Origin: a virus
DNA: 35,863 nucleotides
Direction: 5' to 3' (one strand)
IMG/VR virus record: IMGVR_UViG_3300020469_000120
Coordinates: 1 to 35,863 of that record
The position numbers and the translations under genes are program-made. The notes under the pieces are model-generated. The model worked only from the letters and a program-made list of their open reading frames with translations. It was not told the origin of the DNA and did not search any database. Position 1 is the stretch's first letter; each line of letters starts with the position of its first letter. This document shows positions 9,395 through 19,249 of the stretch, one piece after another.

Positions 9395-9946
9395 ATGACA
9401 ACAATATTGACTAAATCAAGCGACACAGCAACAAGTAAACCTACTAGTTTAACTAGAGGATCAGGTGCTGAACTTGCTGTAAACACGGCTGACCAAAAGC
9501 TTTATGTAGAAAACTCAAGCGGTGCAGTAGTGGAAGTAGCTCCTGCTGTTAATTCCTATCCTGTTGGTTCTATTTATATGAGCGTTACAGCGGCTACTCC
9601 AAGTGATGTTAACACTATATTAGGCGGAGGAACTTGGGAAGTTTTTGGAGAAGGAAGAGTTTTAGTAGCTCACAGTACTACTGATACTGCTTTTGACGCA
9701 TCATCTGGAACTACAGGTGGTAATAAAACAACTAATTTAACTGTTGGTCAACTTCCTGCACACACTCACGATGTTCAATATGATAATGAAACAAACATGG
9801 AAAAGCAAAGTAGCGGACCAGATCATATTATAAGTGAGTTAGACGGTACTACTTTAACGAGAACAACTACTTCTACTGGTAACGGAGATCCTGTAGAACT
9901 TTTACAGCCTTACATTTCAGTATATATGTATAAAAGGACAGCATAA
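9395..9946 (+). CDS. Tail fibre/collar protein with gp10-like C-terminal domain
   Basis: 183 residues. The N-terminus repeats the attachment module in variant form (PTSLTRGSGAELAVNTADQKLYVENSSG). The second half, YPVGSIYMSVTAATPSDVNT followed by GGGTWEVFGEGRVLVA, GGNKTTNLTVGQLPAHTHD and a closing LQPYISVYMYKRTA, is the collar / T4 gp10 C-terminal type domain that caps short fibres; the PAHTH motif can bind metal in this family. Probably a short tail appendage that shares a docking site with the long fibres. Confidence 0.8.
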   Translation: MTTILTKSSDTATSKPTSLTRGSGAELAVNTADQKLYVENSSGAVVEVAPAVNSYPVGSIYMSVTAATPSDVNTILGGGTWEVFGEGRVLVAHSTTDTAFDASSGTTGGNKTTNLTVGQLPAHTHDVQYDNETNMEKQSSGPDHIISELDGTTLTRTTTSTGNGDPVELLQPYISVYMYKRTA

Positions 9947-10321
9947 ATGTCATTGTTATTAAACACTTTAGTTGAGCCTGTAACTGGATTATTAGATAAG
10001 TTTATACCTGATGCAGATAAGAAAGCTAAGTTAGCCCATGAGATAGCAACGCTTTCCGAAAAACAACATCAGGAAATAATGTTAGCACAGATTGAACTTG
10101 CTAAAATAGAAGCACAAGGCAGTATGTTACAGCGAACTTGGCGGCCCATGATTGGCCATTGCTGTTGGATTGGCTTGATGTACAATGTAATTATAAGTCC
10201 ATTTCTAGGTATCTGGTTACCAGTACCGGAGATACAAAGCGACCTACTTTATCCTGTTTTGCTTGGAATGTTGGGAATGTCAGGAATTAGAGGAATGGAA
10301 AAAGTTAAGGGGAAAGCATGA
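9947..10321 (+). CDS. Holin, GTA-type 3TM family
   Basis: 124 residues. An N-terminal amphipathic segment (LVEPVTGLLDKFIPDADKKA) and a helical linker (EIATLSEKQHQEIMLAQIELAK) precede WRPMIGHCCWIGLMYNVII and a second hydrophobic segment near LLYPVLLGMLGMSGIRG. This matches the holin family first seen in gene transfer agents, with the conserved WRP before the membrane segments. It would form the inner-membrane pores that release the M15 endolysin encoded at 29849. It starts directly after the previous stop and overlaps the next gene by 4 bases (ATGA). Confidence 0.8.
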   Translation: MSLLLNTLVEPVTGLLDKFIPDADKKAKLAHEIATLSEKQHQEIMLAQIELAKIEAQGSMLQRTWRPMIGHCCWIGLMYNVIISPFLGIWLPVPEIQSDLLYPVLLGMLGMSGIRGMEKVKGKA

Positions 10322-10965
10322 CATATAGAGAGTTAGTTAATAGTGTTTTGGTTAGATTAAGAGAAAACGAAGTAACTACCGTTTCTCAAAATTCTTATTC
10401 TAAATTAATTGGTGAGTTAGTAAATGATGCAAAAAGAATTGTTGAGGATTCTTGGGATTGGCACTCATTACGAACTACATTCACAATAAATACAATTGTT
10501 AATGTATTTAGTTATCAATTATCAGAATCAGATGTTGGTTTAAAAACATTAGATGTTATTAATGATACTTCTAATTATTTTATGAAACCAGTATCATCAA
10601 CGTATATGAACAATGCTTATTTAAACAGTTCTGTACCTAATAGTTCTCCAGTATATTATTCGTGGAATGGATTTAGTGAAACAGGAGAAGCTTTAATAGA
10701 TATTTACCCTATTCCTGATAAACAATATACAATCAGAATTAACGCAGTAGATAAAAAAGGTAGAATGTCTGCTGATACAGATAAAGCATTTGCACCCTCA
10801 GATGCAATAATACAATATGCTTATGCACTTGCGGCAAGAGAAAGAGGAGAGACAGGAGGAACTTCAGCAAGTGAACTGTTTGGTATTGCTAATCAAACCC
10901 TAGCAGACCGTATTGCTTTAGATGTAGCAAGGTCTGAGGGCGAAGCTATTTGGATGCCAGTATAA
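10318..10965 (+). CDS. Tail tubular protein A (T7 gp11-like)
   Basis: 215 residues, similar in length to T7 gp11 (about 196). The features DAKRIVEDSWDWHSLRTTFTI near residues 37-57 and a C-terminal region with YAYALAARERGETGG are typical of podovirus gatekeeper/adaptor proteins. It would form the ring between portal and nozzle. The start codon overlaps the holin stop (ATGA), and its stop overlaps the next start (TAATG), indicating coupled translation with tail protein B. Confidence 0.85.
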   Translation: MTYRELVNSVLVRLRENEVTTVSQNSYSKLIGELVNDAKRIVEDSWDWHSLRTTFTINTIVNVFSYQLSESDVGLKTLDVINDTSNYFMKPVSSTYMNNAYLNSSVPNSSPVYYSWNGFSETGEALIDIYPIPDKQYTIRINAVDKKGRMSADTDKAFAPSDAIIQYAYALAARERGETGGTSASELFGIANQTLADRIALDVARSEGEAIWMPV

Positions 10966-12548
10966 TGGCTCAACCTATACAACAACTTACAATTCAAGCT
11001 CCTGCTTTTTTTGGTTTAAATACCACAGATTCTCCTGTAGGTATTGATCCTAACTTTGCATCTGTAGCTACTAATTGTGTTATAGATAAACAAGGTAGAA
11101 TCGGAGCAAGAAAAGGTTTAACAAATTTACATAGCGGTTCTACAACTAAAACTATTGAAACTACTTTTGAATCTGTTTTGGAAAACGGATCAGTAGAAAT
11201 ATTCTCTACAGGAACGGAAGGAAGTACAAATAAAATATTTAAAGGAATAGATTTAATTGAGCAAACACTTCCTTCAGGATATAACATAACAGCTAATGAT
11301 TGGAAAATTGTAAACTTTAGAAACGATACTTATTTTTTTCAAGCAGGACATAATCCTTTAGTTTATGAAAACAATGCGTTAGTTGATTTAACAGTAGCAG
11401 ATTCAGCGGCTCCTCAAGCTAATGAAGTGTTGTCTGCTTTTGGTAGACTTTGGGCGGCTGATATTGCTAACAATAAAACAACTGTATTTTTTAGTGACAC
11501 ATTAATAGGTAAAGGAGCAAACGCTTGGACTCCTCAAAGCGGACCTACTCCTCCGGCTAATCTAGCAGGAAGTTTAAACATTAGCGAAAACTTACCAAGC
11601 GGTCCTGATGAAATAGTAGCACTACACGCTCATAATGGATTCTTAATTATATTTTGTAAAAAATCTATTTTAATTTATGGTAATCCAGAAAGCCCTACTT
11701 CATTAGCTTTAACAGATAGTATAGCAGGAGTAGGATGTATAGCAAGAGATTCAGTACAAAATATAGGTACTGATGTTTTATTCTTGTCAGATACAGGAGT
11801 AAGAAGTTTAGGCAGAGTTATACAGGAAAAATCTATGCCTATGAGAGATGTTAGTAAAAACATAAGAAGTGATTTACTAACTTTAGTACAGCGAGAAACA
11901 AACAAAGCTAATATAAAATCTGGATATAATGCTGAAGAAGCTTTTTATTTGTTAACTTTTCCTAATAGTAATACTGTAATTTGTTTTGATGTAAGAAGTA
12001 GTTTACCAGACGGTGCATTTAGGGTAACAACATGGTCAGACATAAATCCATTGTGTTTTACTACAAGAAGAGATAACTCATTAATAGTAGGTAAGCTTGG
12101 CGGGTTATATAAATATACTGGATTTTTTGATAAAGAAATTGAAAATGGAAGTTATGTACCTAAAGATTATCAATTAAGTTATTTTAGTAATCCTATGAAT
12201 TTTGGAAACTCTTCTAATTTAAAGTTTCTTAAAAAATTTAGAATAACAGTAATAGGAAATCGAGATGCTGAAACAGTTCTTAATTGGGGGTATGATTATA
12301 CTACGGCTTTTAATAAACAAGTAATTAATAACGAGCAAAACAACTTAGCATCAAACGCAGGAGAATATGCTGTAAGTGAATATAACACAACCGCTGAGTA
12401 TTCAGGAGGAATTGATTTACAAAATCCAACAGTTAATGGTTCTGGAAGTGGCAATGTATTAACTATAGGTATTGAATCAACTATCCAAGGACAAAGTTAT
12501 TCTTTACAACAAATAGACGTAAACGTATTATTAGGGAGAACAATATAA
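10965..12548 (+). CDS. Tail tubular protein B / nozzle
   Basis: 527 residues from the ATG at 10965, which overlaps the upstream stop (TAATG). An in-frame TTG at 10950 is possible but has no better ribosome site. The protein begins with LTIQAPAFFGLNTTDSPVGI and INKQGR/ARKG-type strands (VIDKQGRIGARKGLTN), then many beta strands, including FLIIFCKKSILIYGNPES and DVLFLSDTGVRSLGRV, consistent with the propeller-like nozzle fold of T7 gp12-type proteins. It is shorter than T7 gp12 (about 790 residues) but a usual length for marine podoviruses. It attaches below tail protein A and holds fibres. Confidence 0.82.
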   Translation: MAQPIQQLTIQAPAFFGLNTTDSPVGIDPNFASVATNCVIDKQGRIGARKGLTNLHSGSTTKTIETTFESVLENGSVEIFSTGTEGSTNKIFKGIDLIEQTLPSGYNITANDWKIVNFRNDTYFFQAGHNPLVYENNALVDLTVADSAAPQANEVLSAFGRLWAADIANNKTTVFFSDTLIGKGANAWTPQSGPTPPANLAGSLNISENLPSGPDEIVALHAHNGFLIIFCKKSILIYGNPESPTSLALTDSIAGVGCIARDSVQNIGTDVLFLSDTGVRSLGRVIQEKSMPMRDVSKNIRSDLLTLVQRETNKANIKSGYNAEEAFYLLTFPNSNTVICFDVRSSLPDGAFRVTTWSDINPLCFTTRRDNSLIVGKLGGLYKYTGFFDKEIENGSYVPKDYQLSYFSNPMNFGNSSNLKFLKKFRITVIGNRDAETVLNWGYDYTTAFNKQVINNEQNNLASNAGEYAVSEYNTTAEYSGGIDLQNPTVNGSGSGNVLTIGIESTIQGQSYSLQQIDVNVLLGRTI

Positions 12549-12775
12549 TGAGTAATTATACACCAACAACAACCTTTTCAGCAAAAGATAGTTTGGCATC
12601 TGGAAACACAGCCAAAATAATTAGAGGATCAGAATTCAGTGTTGAGTTTGATAACATACAAACGGCTGTAAATTCAAAGTCTGATTTAGCAAGCCCAACA
12701 TTTACAGGTACAGTTACTATTCCTACGTTAGCTGTTACTACTATAACTGGAACAATAAGCGGAGGAACATATTAA
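12548..12775 (+). CDS. Small fibre-like protein
   Basis: 75 residues. A helix-forming stretch (GSEFSVEFDNIQTAVNSKSD) is followed by SPTFTGTVTIPTLAVTTITGTISGG, a fibre-shaft repeat motif. The gene overlaps both neighbours by one base (TAATG and the next ATG). It is too short to be a complete fibre, so it may be an adaptor or a remnant of a longer fibre whose shaft is encoded elsewhere in the cluster. Confidence 0.65.
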   Translation: MSNYTPTTTFSAKDSLASGNTAKIIRGSEFSVEFDNIQTAVNSKSDLASPTFTGTVTIPTLAVTTITGTISGGTY

Positions 12776-13548
12776 TGGGATTTTTAAGTGATTTAGTTAG
12801 CGGCTTAACTGGATACAAAGACGCTAAACGAGCAGTCGATAGACAACGACAGTTGCGTGAAGATACTTATGGTAAGTATACTGATACTGGTGAATCAGTA
12901 AGAGAAGGATCACAGTTTAGACCTTTCAGTGTAATGTCTTCACAAGGTAGAGTTGATGCTACACCTGAAGGTGGATTAAACTTTCAACTGTCTCCCGAAC
13001 AACAAGCGTTACAGGACCGTCTATTTGGATCAGCAGGGTCTTTTCTAGATCAACTAGGGGGTGACCCTATGGATCGCGCAGGAGCTTTGTATGAGCAATT
13101 AAGAGCTATTCAAAGACCTGAAGAACAAAGGCGCGGTTTGGATTTAGAGAACAGATTAAGAGCGCAAGGTAGAGGTGGTTTACGAATAGGTGCTTTTGGA
13201 GGAACTCCTGAACAACTAGCAAATGCTATAGCAAATGAAGACTCTAGGAATAAAGCGTTGTTTCAAGCTTATGGACAAGCACAACAAGACCAACGACAAG
13301 CCGGAGGTATGCTTGCTCAATTACTAGGATTAGGAGACAACCGACAGAAAGCTCTTAACGATCTAGCAAGACTAGGATTACAAGGTTCTCAAATAGCACA
13401 AAGAGGACAACTAGCCGGAGAGCAAGGATTCTTAACTTCAATGCTACAAGGCATTGGTCAAGACGCTTTGTTTGGTCAACAAGAAAACGCAATGCTTGGT
13501 AAAAAAGATGATGCACGAAGCAATTTCTTTAATAACTTATTTGGATAA
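12775..13548 (+). CDS. Internal virion protein (first of three)
   Basis: 257 residues, rich in Gln, Gly, Ala, Leu and Arg, predicted largely helical. The start MGFLSDLVSGLTGYKDAKRAV and the LRAQGRGGLRIGAFGGTPEQLANAIA segment are typical of small ejection proteins coded right after the nozzle in marine podoviruses, in the place of T7 gp14. No enzymatic motif is seen. Such proteins leave the capsid with the DNA and help build the channel across the cell envelope. Function is inferred from gene order and composition. Confidence 0.65.
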   Translation: MGFLSDLVSGLTGYKDAKRAVDRQRQLREDTYGKYTDTGESVREGSQFRPFSVMSSQGRVDATPEGGLNFQLSPEQQALQDRLFGSAGSFLDQLGGDPMDRAGALYEQLRAIQRPEEQRRGLDLENRLRAQGRGGLRIGAFGGTPEQLANAIANEDSRNKALFQAYGQAQQDQRQAGGMLAQLLGLGDNRQKALNDLARLGLQGSQIAQRGQLAGEQGFLTSMLQGIGQDALFGQQENAMLGKKDDARSNFFNNLFG

Positions 13549-13559
13549 GGGGTACAAAA

Positions 13560-14582
13560 ATGGCAGTAAATGATATAATAGGGATGCTAACAGGCAACCC
13601 AATGGGTCAACAAAAGCAGCAACCTTCCGTTTATGCTAACCCTTTTCAATCTATTATGGCAGGAATGGATGCAGATGCCGCCGCTACTGGTGCTATTGGA
13701 CGTACTATTCAAGACGGTGTTCGTACTATGTTTGGTCTTCCTCCTAGAGAACTAACTAGGGAAGAACAATTTCAAGATATGTTAGGCGGTATAGAAGACT
13801 TTGGATCAGAAGAAGGGTTTAATCAATTTCTTGATGCTTATGCAATGGTTGATCCTTTTGCAGTTGAAGACATTCGTAGACAAAGAAGACTTGATGCAGA
13901 AGCGGCAGAAGATAGAGCTTTGCGTACATCTAAAATGGGATTAGACATGGCTAATACTCAACAGATAATGGATGCTAGAGAAACTCAACAAGAAGAAAAA
14001 CAAGATGCAAAATTAACAGATCAACTTTATAGAACAAGTTTAGTTGAACAAGCTCAAGAAATGGGTGTAGGAAATGAAGCTATTAACAGAAGTTTAATGA
14101 CTGCACCAAAATCTGATTTAGCAAGTATCTTTGAAGGACTAACAAAAGAAAAACCTTTAACTGGAGTTTCAACAGTTTTTACTGAAGATGGAAAAATAGT
14201 TCAATTTGGAAGAAACGATAAAAACGAAATTGTATCTATAGGAGATAATAAGTTTGATCCTAATCAGTCTTATTTTACAAGTAATCCTAGAACAACAGAA
14301 AAGCCTGTACCTCCTATAGTTATTAAATCTCCTTCTGCTAGTATGAGAAAAACATATGAAACTCTTTTAGATGGTGAGTTACAAACAGGTGGCATTTTTG
14401 GTTTTAATCAAAGTCAAGATCCAAAAGCTGTTGAACGAGCCATTTATATGGCAGAAGATTATCGGACAAAGAACGACAATGTTAGCCCTGAAGACGCAAT
14501 TAATTATGCTTTACAAGTTCTTGGTATGTCATCAGGTGAACAAACAGGTGATTCTTTTTCAGGCGTTAAATTAAAGAAATAA
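13560..14582 (+). CDS. Internal virion protein (second of three)
   Basis: 340 residues, acidic and helical, with a coiled-coil-like middle (about residues 95-150, RRQRRLDAEAAEDRALRTSK and onward). AAGGGG lies upstream of the ATG. It is placed where T7 gp15-type proteins occur, between a small ejection protein and a very large one. I do not recognise a domain. The only GCWGC word in the genome (13616-13620) falls in its Lys-Gln-Gln codons. Confidence 0.6.
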   Translation: MAVNDIIGMLTGNPMGQQKQQPSVYANPFQSIMAGMDADAAATGAIGRTIQDGVRTMFGLPPRELTREEQFQDMLGGIEDFGSEEGFNQFLDAYAMVDPFAVEDIRRQRRLDAEAAEDRALRTSKMGLDMANTQQIMDARETQQEEKQDAKLTDQLYRTSLVEQAQEMGVGNEAINRSLMTAPKSDLASIFEGLTKEKPLTGVSTVFTEDGKIVQFGRNDKNEIVSIGDNKFDPNQSYFTSNPRTTEKPVPPIVIKSPSASMRKTYETLLDGELQTGGIFGFNQSQDPKAVERAIYMAEDYRTKNDNVSPEDAINYALQVLGMSSGEQTGDSFSGVKLKK

Positions 14583-14592
14583 AAGGAAAGAT

Positions 14593-17430
14593 ATGCGTAC
14601 TCTTACGTTAGACGATATACAAAATAGTCCTACGTTGCAATCTTTTGGAGCTTTAGCCGGCGATCAAGTTGATAAAGACAATAACCTTGTTAGAGTTTTT
14701 TCTCAAGAAGAAGATTTTGTAGGAGACACTGGTGTTTCTCTTTCTGAATTACAAATTAATTCAAGTCCTAATTTACAAAAGTTAGGGGCTGAAGTTGGTG
14801 ATCGGATAATTAATAATGAACTAGTTAAAACTAAAAACAATAGTACTTATAAACAATTTATGTACGGCATGGATGAGTCTGGAAATATTGTAAGTAATTT
14901 AGCTAGTATTTTAGAAGCTCGTTTTCCGTTAGGTAAGCTTACTGTAGACTTTAATGGTTTTAATTATGAATCTCCAAATGAATTATATGGAAAAGAATTT
15001 ATGGAGTCTCCGGTTGAAGAACGAAGGGAGATGATATTAAGAGCTAAAGAAAGAGAACTACAGGAAGAATACGGTACTTTTTTTGAGCCTCAAGACGGAG
15101 GGGCTAGAACATCAGGTGCAGTAGCAAAAGGTATTCTTGATCCTACTACGCTTATTCCTATGGGTGCAGGAATAAAAACTATTGCCGCCGTGGGTGGAGG
15201 CTTAGGTGTAACTTACAGTGTAACTGATGATATGGTACAGGACGGTGAAGTTGATCCGTCTAAAGCTTTAGTAACAGGGGCGTTGTCCGCGGTTATTCCT
15301 GCCGGTTTAGTTAAGGGAACAAGAGTAGTTGTAAATAAAGCTACTCAAAAAGGTGCTAATAAAACTATAGATAAAGCCGAACAAATATTAAATAACCATG
15401 TATCTTTAGGTAAAGATATGTCTGAACCTTCTAAGGTTTTATTAAACAACGGATTAAATCCTGCTAAAGTTGAAAAAGCTATAAAGGTTTCCGGTAGAAA
15501 ATTAAAACTTCCTCTTAATGCAACTCAAGCAGACAGAGCAGTTAAAGAAGCTATTACTAGGGACTCTTCCGTTTCTCGTTTGTATAGCCCTGCTCTTGAT
15601 AAATATATGGGTGCTATTTCTACACGAATACGCAATATTTCTGAGCCTCTTTTTGCTCGTTTAAGAAAGTATGAATATAACACTCATGTTAAAACACAAG
15701 ATGCAATGAATCAAACTCAACCTTTTTTAACAGAGTTTTATAATTTAGCTCCTCGTATTAAACAGAAAATTTCTTTGCATTTATTTAATGGAGAAACAGA
15801 AGCCGCACAGAATTTAATGAAAGGACAATCACAATCGTTGCTTGACTCTTTTAATAATCAAGTAAGACCTCTTCTTAAAAAAACTAAACTAAAACTTCAA
15901 GAAGCAGGACATACAATTAACGATATTGAGGGTTACTTTCCTCGCCTTGTAAAAGACTATGATGGTTTAGTAGAATCTTTTGGTAAACAAAATGAAGGTG
16001 TTTTACAAAAAGCACTAAAAGATTATGCAGATAAAAAGAAAATAAAAGTAAGTAATTTGTCTTCAGAAGAAAGAACCCATGTTCTTGATATGACTTTTAG
16101 AGGATATCGAATGACTACTGATGGGGGCAAACCTCGTTTTGTTAAAGGAAGACAAATTAAAAACTTAACAACAGATCAATTAAAGTTTTATGCGGAACCT
16201 GAAGAGTCTTTATCTATGTACTTACGCGGATCAATAAATGATATTGAAAGAAGAAAGTTTTTTGGTCGAGTAGAAAAAGATGAAGTAGGAGATATTGATT
16301 TAGACAGCTCAATAGGCGCTGTAGTTGATGATGTTATGGCAAAAGGAAACTTAAATAGCAAACAACAAACAGAACTTAGAGATATGCTACAGGCTAGGTT
16401 TATAGGGGGAGAAAAAACAACTGGACCTAAGTCTACATTAATAAGAAATGTTGGATACATGGGAACTATTGCTAATCCTATTTCTGCTTTAACTCAGTTA
16501 GGCGATGCGGCAACCTCAGCATCTTTATATGGATTTAGAAATACTTTTGCATCAATGTTTGGAACTAAAGAAGTTAAATTAATTGATTTAGGTTTAGAAA
16601 ATATTATTACAAAAGAATTAGGTGGAGACATTTCTAAATCTGCTGAAGTGCTTACATCAATGATGAATAAATCAGGGTTTGCTACTGTAGATAGGTTAGG
16701 TAAACAAACAATTATTAATGCGGCTTTAAAACAAGCAAGACAACAAGCTACTAAAAATTCCAAGAAATTTATTAAAGATAATGAATCTATATATGGTTCA
16801 GAAACTCAATCTTTACTTGCTGATTTGCAAAGCGGTCAAGTAACAGACAATGTAAAACTATTATTGTTTAACAAGATAGCAGACATACAACCTATAGCAT
16901 TAAGTGAAATGCCTCAAGCATATTTAAACGCACAAACAGGTAGACTTGCTTATATGCTTAAATCGTTTACGTTAAAACAAATGGATGTCGTTAGAAACAA
17001 CATTGTTAAACAGTATAAAACAGGGAACAAAAAACAAGCAATTAAAAACGCTACATATTTAGCAGGATATTTAACAGTAGCTAACACAGGTGTTCAGGCT
17101 ACTAAAGATATCTTACTTGGGAGAGAAGTTAGACCTCAAGATATTCCTGAAAGGGCTACCTTCGCGTTGTTAGGAGTTTACGGAATAAATAAATATATGA
17201 GCGATAGATATCTACAACGTGGAGATATTAAAGGATTAGCGGCAAACACTATTATACCGGCAACTCCTGTGTTTGATGCGGCAGGAAAATTAGTTACAGA
17301 AACTTTATCAAGCGATGAAGAAAAAGATTATTCAACTGTATTAAAAGGTGTGCCAGTAGTAGGACCAATGCTTTATAATTGGTTTGGTGGTGGAGCCGAA
17401 AAGTTTAACGAGAGGTTAGATGATGAGTAA
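14593..17430 (+). CDS. Large internal virion / ejection protein
   Basis: 945 residues. The N-terminus carries two imperfect copies of a ~33-residue motif (NSPTLQSFGALAGDQV near 12 and SSPNLQKLGAEVGDRI near 52). A hydrophobic Gly/Ala segment follows around residues 188-210 (TLIPMGAGIKTIAAVGGGLG), then a long helical body, and a C-terminus with KGVPVVGPMLYNWFGGGAEKF. That last motif is common at the end of large phage ejection or polyvalent proteins. No lytic transglycosylase motif is evident. It probably exits with DNA and spans the periplasm or inner membrane, like T7 gp16. It overlaps the next gene by 11 bases. Confidence 0.7.
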   Translation: MRTLTLDDIQNSPTLQSFGALAGDQVDKDNNLVRVFSQEEDFVGDTGVSLSELQINSSPNLQKLGAEVGDRIINNELVKTKNNSTYKQFMYGMDESGNIVSNLASILEARFPLGKLTVDFNGFNYESPNELYGKEFMESPVEERREMILRAKERELQEEYGTFFEPQDGGARTSGAVAKGILDPTTLIPMGAGIKTIAAVGGGLGVTYSVTDDMVQDGEVDPSKALVTGALSAVIPAGLVKGTRVVVNKATQKGANKTIDKAEQILNNHVSLGKDMSEPSKVLLNNGLNPAKVEKAIKVSGRKLKLPLNATQADRAVKEAITRDSSVSRLYSPALDKYMGAISTRIRNISEPLFARLRKYEYNTHVKTQDAMNQTQPFLTEFYNLAPRIKQKISLHLFNGETEAAQNLMKGQSQSLLDSFNNQVRPLLKKTKLKLQEAGHTINDIEGYFPRLVKDYDGLVESFGKQNEGVLQKALKDYADKKKIKVSNLSSEERTHVLDMTFRGYRMTTDGGKPRFVKGRQIKNLTTDQLKFYAEPEESLSMYLRGSINDIERRKFFGRVEKDEVGDIDLDSSIGAVVDDVMAKGNLNSKQQTELRDMLQARFIGGEKTTGPKSTLIRNVGYMGTIANPISALTQLGDAATSASLYGFRNTFASMFGTKEVKLIDLGLENIITKELGGDISKSAEVLTSMMNKSGFATVDRLGKQTIINAALKQARQQATKNSKKFIKDNESIYGSETQSLLADLQSGQVTDNVKLLLFNKIADIQPIALSEMPQAYLNAQTGRLAYMLKSFTLKQMDVVRNNIVKQYKTGNKKQAIKNATYLAGYLTVANTGVQATKDILLGREVRPQDIPERATFALLGVYGINKYMSDRYLQRGDIKGLAANTIIPATPVFDAAGKLVTETLSSDEEKDYSTVLKGVPVVGPMLYNWFGGGAEKFNERLDDE

Positions 17431-19177
17431 TCATTGGACAATAGAACCAGTCGAACCTACAATTAGAGACAAAGCTACCGGCCTTCTTGCTGATATTTTA
17501 TATGCTCAACCGTTTAGCCACAACACAGAAAGAAAAGCCTATCAATCTGCTAGAGATATGCTTTCCGTTGCAGACTTTTCACCTGTTGTTGGGACTGGTT
17601 TATTTGCAGGAGATATAGCTGATGAAGCCAAGAAAGGAAACGTAGGTACTGCATCAGCTATGTTAGGAGCCGCTATGGTTCCTGTGTTTGGTCCTAAACT
17701 TGCATCAGGAGTTAAAGGGATGTTAAGTAGTGGACCTAATCTTCTTAATAGAATTGCACAGAGCGTTCCCACAGACCAAGGAAAAGAATTTTATAGTTTA
17801 AGTCCAATAGGTCAGAACATTAAGTTTGGAAGTTCGTATGCAAAGAATATAGGGGAAGGAATCAAGGAAAGCACAGATCCAATTAGACGAGCTAAATACA
17901 GAGAAACAGGACTGACAGAAACTAAACGAAAAGAAATAATAGAAGAGGCTAGAGGTCAAAGCTCTGCTAACACCGCAATAAGTATGGGTAATCAAGTAGG
18001 TGTTAACCCCGATTCATTAGTTCAACAAACTTTAGGAAAGATTAATTACTTAGCTACTAACATTACTGATTTAGGACAACTAAAAAATCTTATAGGAAAC
18101 GGAGCTAGACATTCAGCATATAAAGATGTTCCTGACGTTGTTGTTGATCGAGCTTTCAAACATATAACTCAAGGACCGCACCAACAAAGAAACATAATTG
18201 ATAAAGGAATTAACCCCAGTTTACAGTTTAAATATCAGGTAAAAGATCCTTTAGCTGATGGTAATGTAGCACTTAGAGAAGCGTCCGGAACTAAATCAGA
18301 CGGTGCAAATCTGTCTCGTTTTTTAAAAGGAAACAATTTTAAAACGTATGAGACATTTATTAAGAAAACATTTAATAAATCTAAACTATCTCCAAAAGAT
18401 ATAATTGAAGTAAGCCAGATAAGTGCTACTTTAAATGATGATGCAATCAAAAAAATTAAACAAATTGCTCAACTTCCTAACGCAACAAACACTAATTTAA
18501 CTTATGATTTGTTACAAGCAAGAGCTAGAGTAAGGGCAGGAAAGGAACCATCAGGTAAAAACCAAAAGAAACTATTAAATACTTTTGATTCATTAGTGGA
18601 AAGCGGTGAAATCAAACTTGCTAGGCTTTCTGACGAGGCAGGAATCCAAGTAAACAATTTAGATTATAATAAAATAAAAGTTCCTGATGGACATGTATTT
18701 ACTCAACAATCTTTTGTGTCCAGTATGCAAAAAGAATTAGGAGGTATGAATAATTTTTATGCTATTGACCCGAAAAAGAAAACTTTCTACAGCATGACAA
18801 GCGATGGACATGATATCTTTGGAATCAACCCACCGACAGGATCAGGTTTAGTAACTGTTAGTCCTCTGGTAAAAGTTAAAATGGGACAGGGAGTGTCTAA
18901 GTTTAACAGAACACAATTCAATAACACGCTAAATAGGAAAACTAAGAACGCAGTTAAACTTACAAAAGAAAGAACAGGAATAAAGAAGTCATCTCAAGAG
19001 TCTAATAATCAATATATAAAAAGAGCATTGGGAAATATGGATGTAACACCCTCAGCTATGGACGTAAGATCAGCTAATATTTCCAGAGCTAAACTAGGTG
19101 GGGCAGGGTTGCTCACCGGAGGAGCAATAGGTACTGCGGCAATGTCGGGCCAAGCACAGGAGGAAGAACAGAGGTAA
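17420..19177 (+). CDS. Internal virion-associated protein, function unknown
   Basis: 585 residues. Two adjacent ATGs (17420 and 17423) give MMSN, with GAGAGG upstream inside the preceding gene. An early Gly/Ala-rich hydrophobic stretch (residues 54-90, DFSPVVGTGLFAGDIADEAK then GTASAMLGAAMVPVFGPKLA) suggests membrane insertion. The rest is Lys-rich and helical, ending with a second Gly/Ala hydrophobic segment (GAGLLTGGAIGTAAM). Hydrophobic glycine-rich ends fit an ejected channel protein. It is the last large gene of the rightward arm. I do not recognise a family. Confidence 0.6.
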   Translation: MMSNHWTIEPVEPTIRDKATGLLADILYAQPFSHNTERKAYQSARDMLSVADFSPVVGTGLFAGDIADEAKKGNVGTASAMLGAAMVPVFGPKLASGVKGMLSSGPNLLNRIAQSVPTDQGKEFYSLSPIGQNIKFGSSYAKNIGEGIKESTDPIRRAKYRETGLTETKRKEIIEEARGQSSANTAISMGNQVGVNPDSLVQQTLGKINYLATNITDLGQLKNLIGNGARHSAYKDVPDVVVDRAFKHITQGPHQQRNIIDKGINPSLQFKYQVKDPLADGNVALREASGTKSDGANLSRFLKGNNFKTYETFIKKTFNKSKLSPKDIIEVSQISATLNDDAIKKIKQIAQLPNATNTNLTYDLLQARARVRAGKEPSGKNQKKLLNTFDSLVESGEIKLARLSDEAGIQVNNLDYNKIKVPDGHVFTQQSFVSSMQKELGGMNNFYAIDPKKKTFYSMTSDGHDIFGINPPTGSGLVTVSPLVKVKMGQGVSKFNRTQFNNTLNRKTKNAVKLTKERTGIKKSSQESNNQYIKRALGNMDVTPSAMDVRSANISRAKLGGAGLLTGGAIGTAAMSGQAQEEEQR

Positions 19178-19249
19178 GGTAAAACCTTCGCATAGATCAT
19201 GCGTCAAAAGATCGTTTCATTAACTAGGAAATGATTAAGGAGAAATGAC

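Noticed and set aside
14371-14574. 67-residue plus-strand ORF in another frame of the second internal virion gene
   Set aside because: No ribosome site and it is wholly contained in a well-supported gene.
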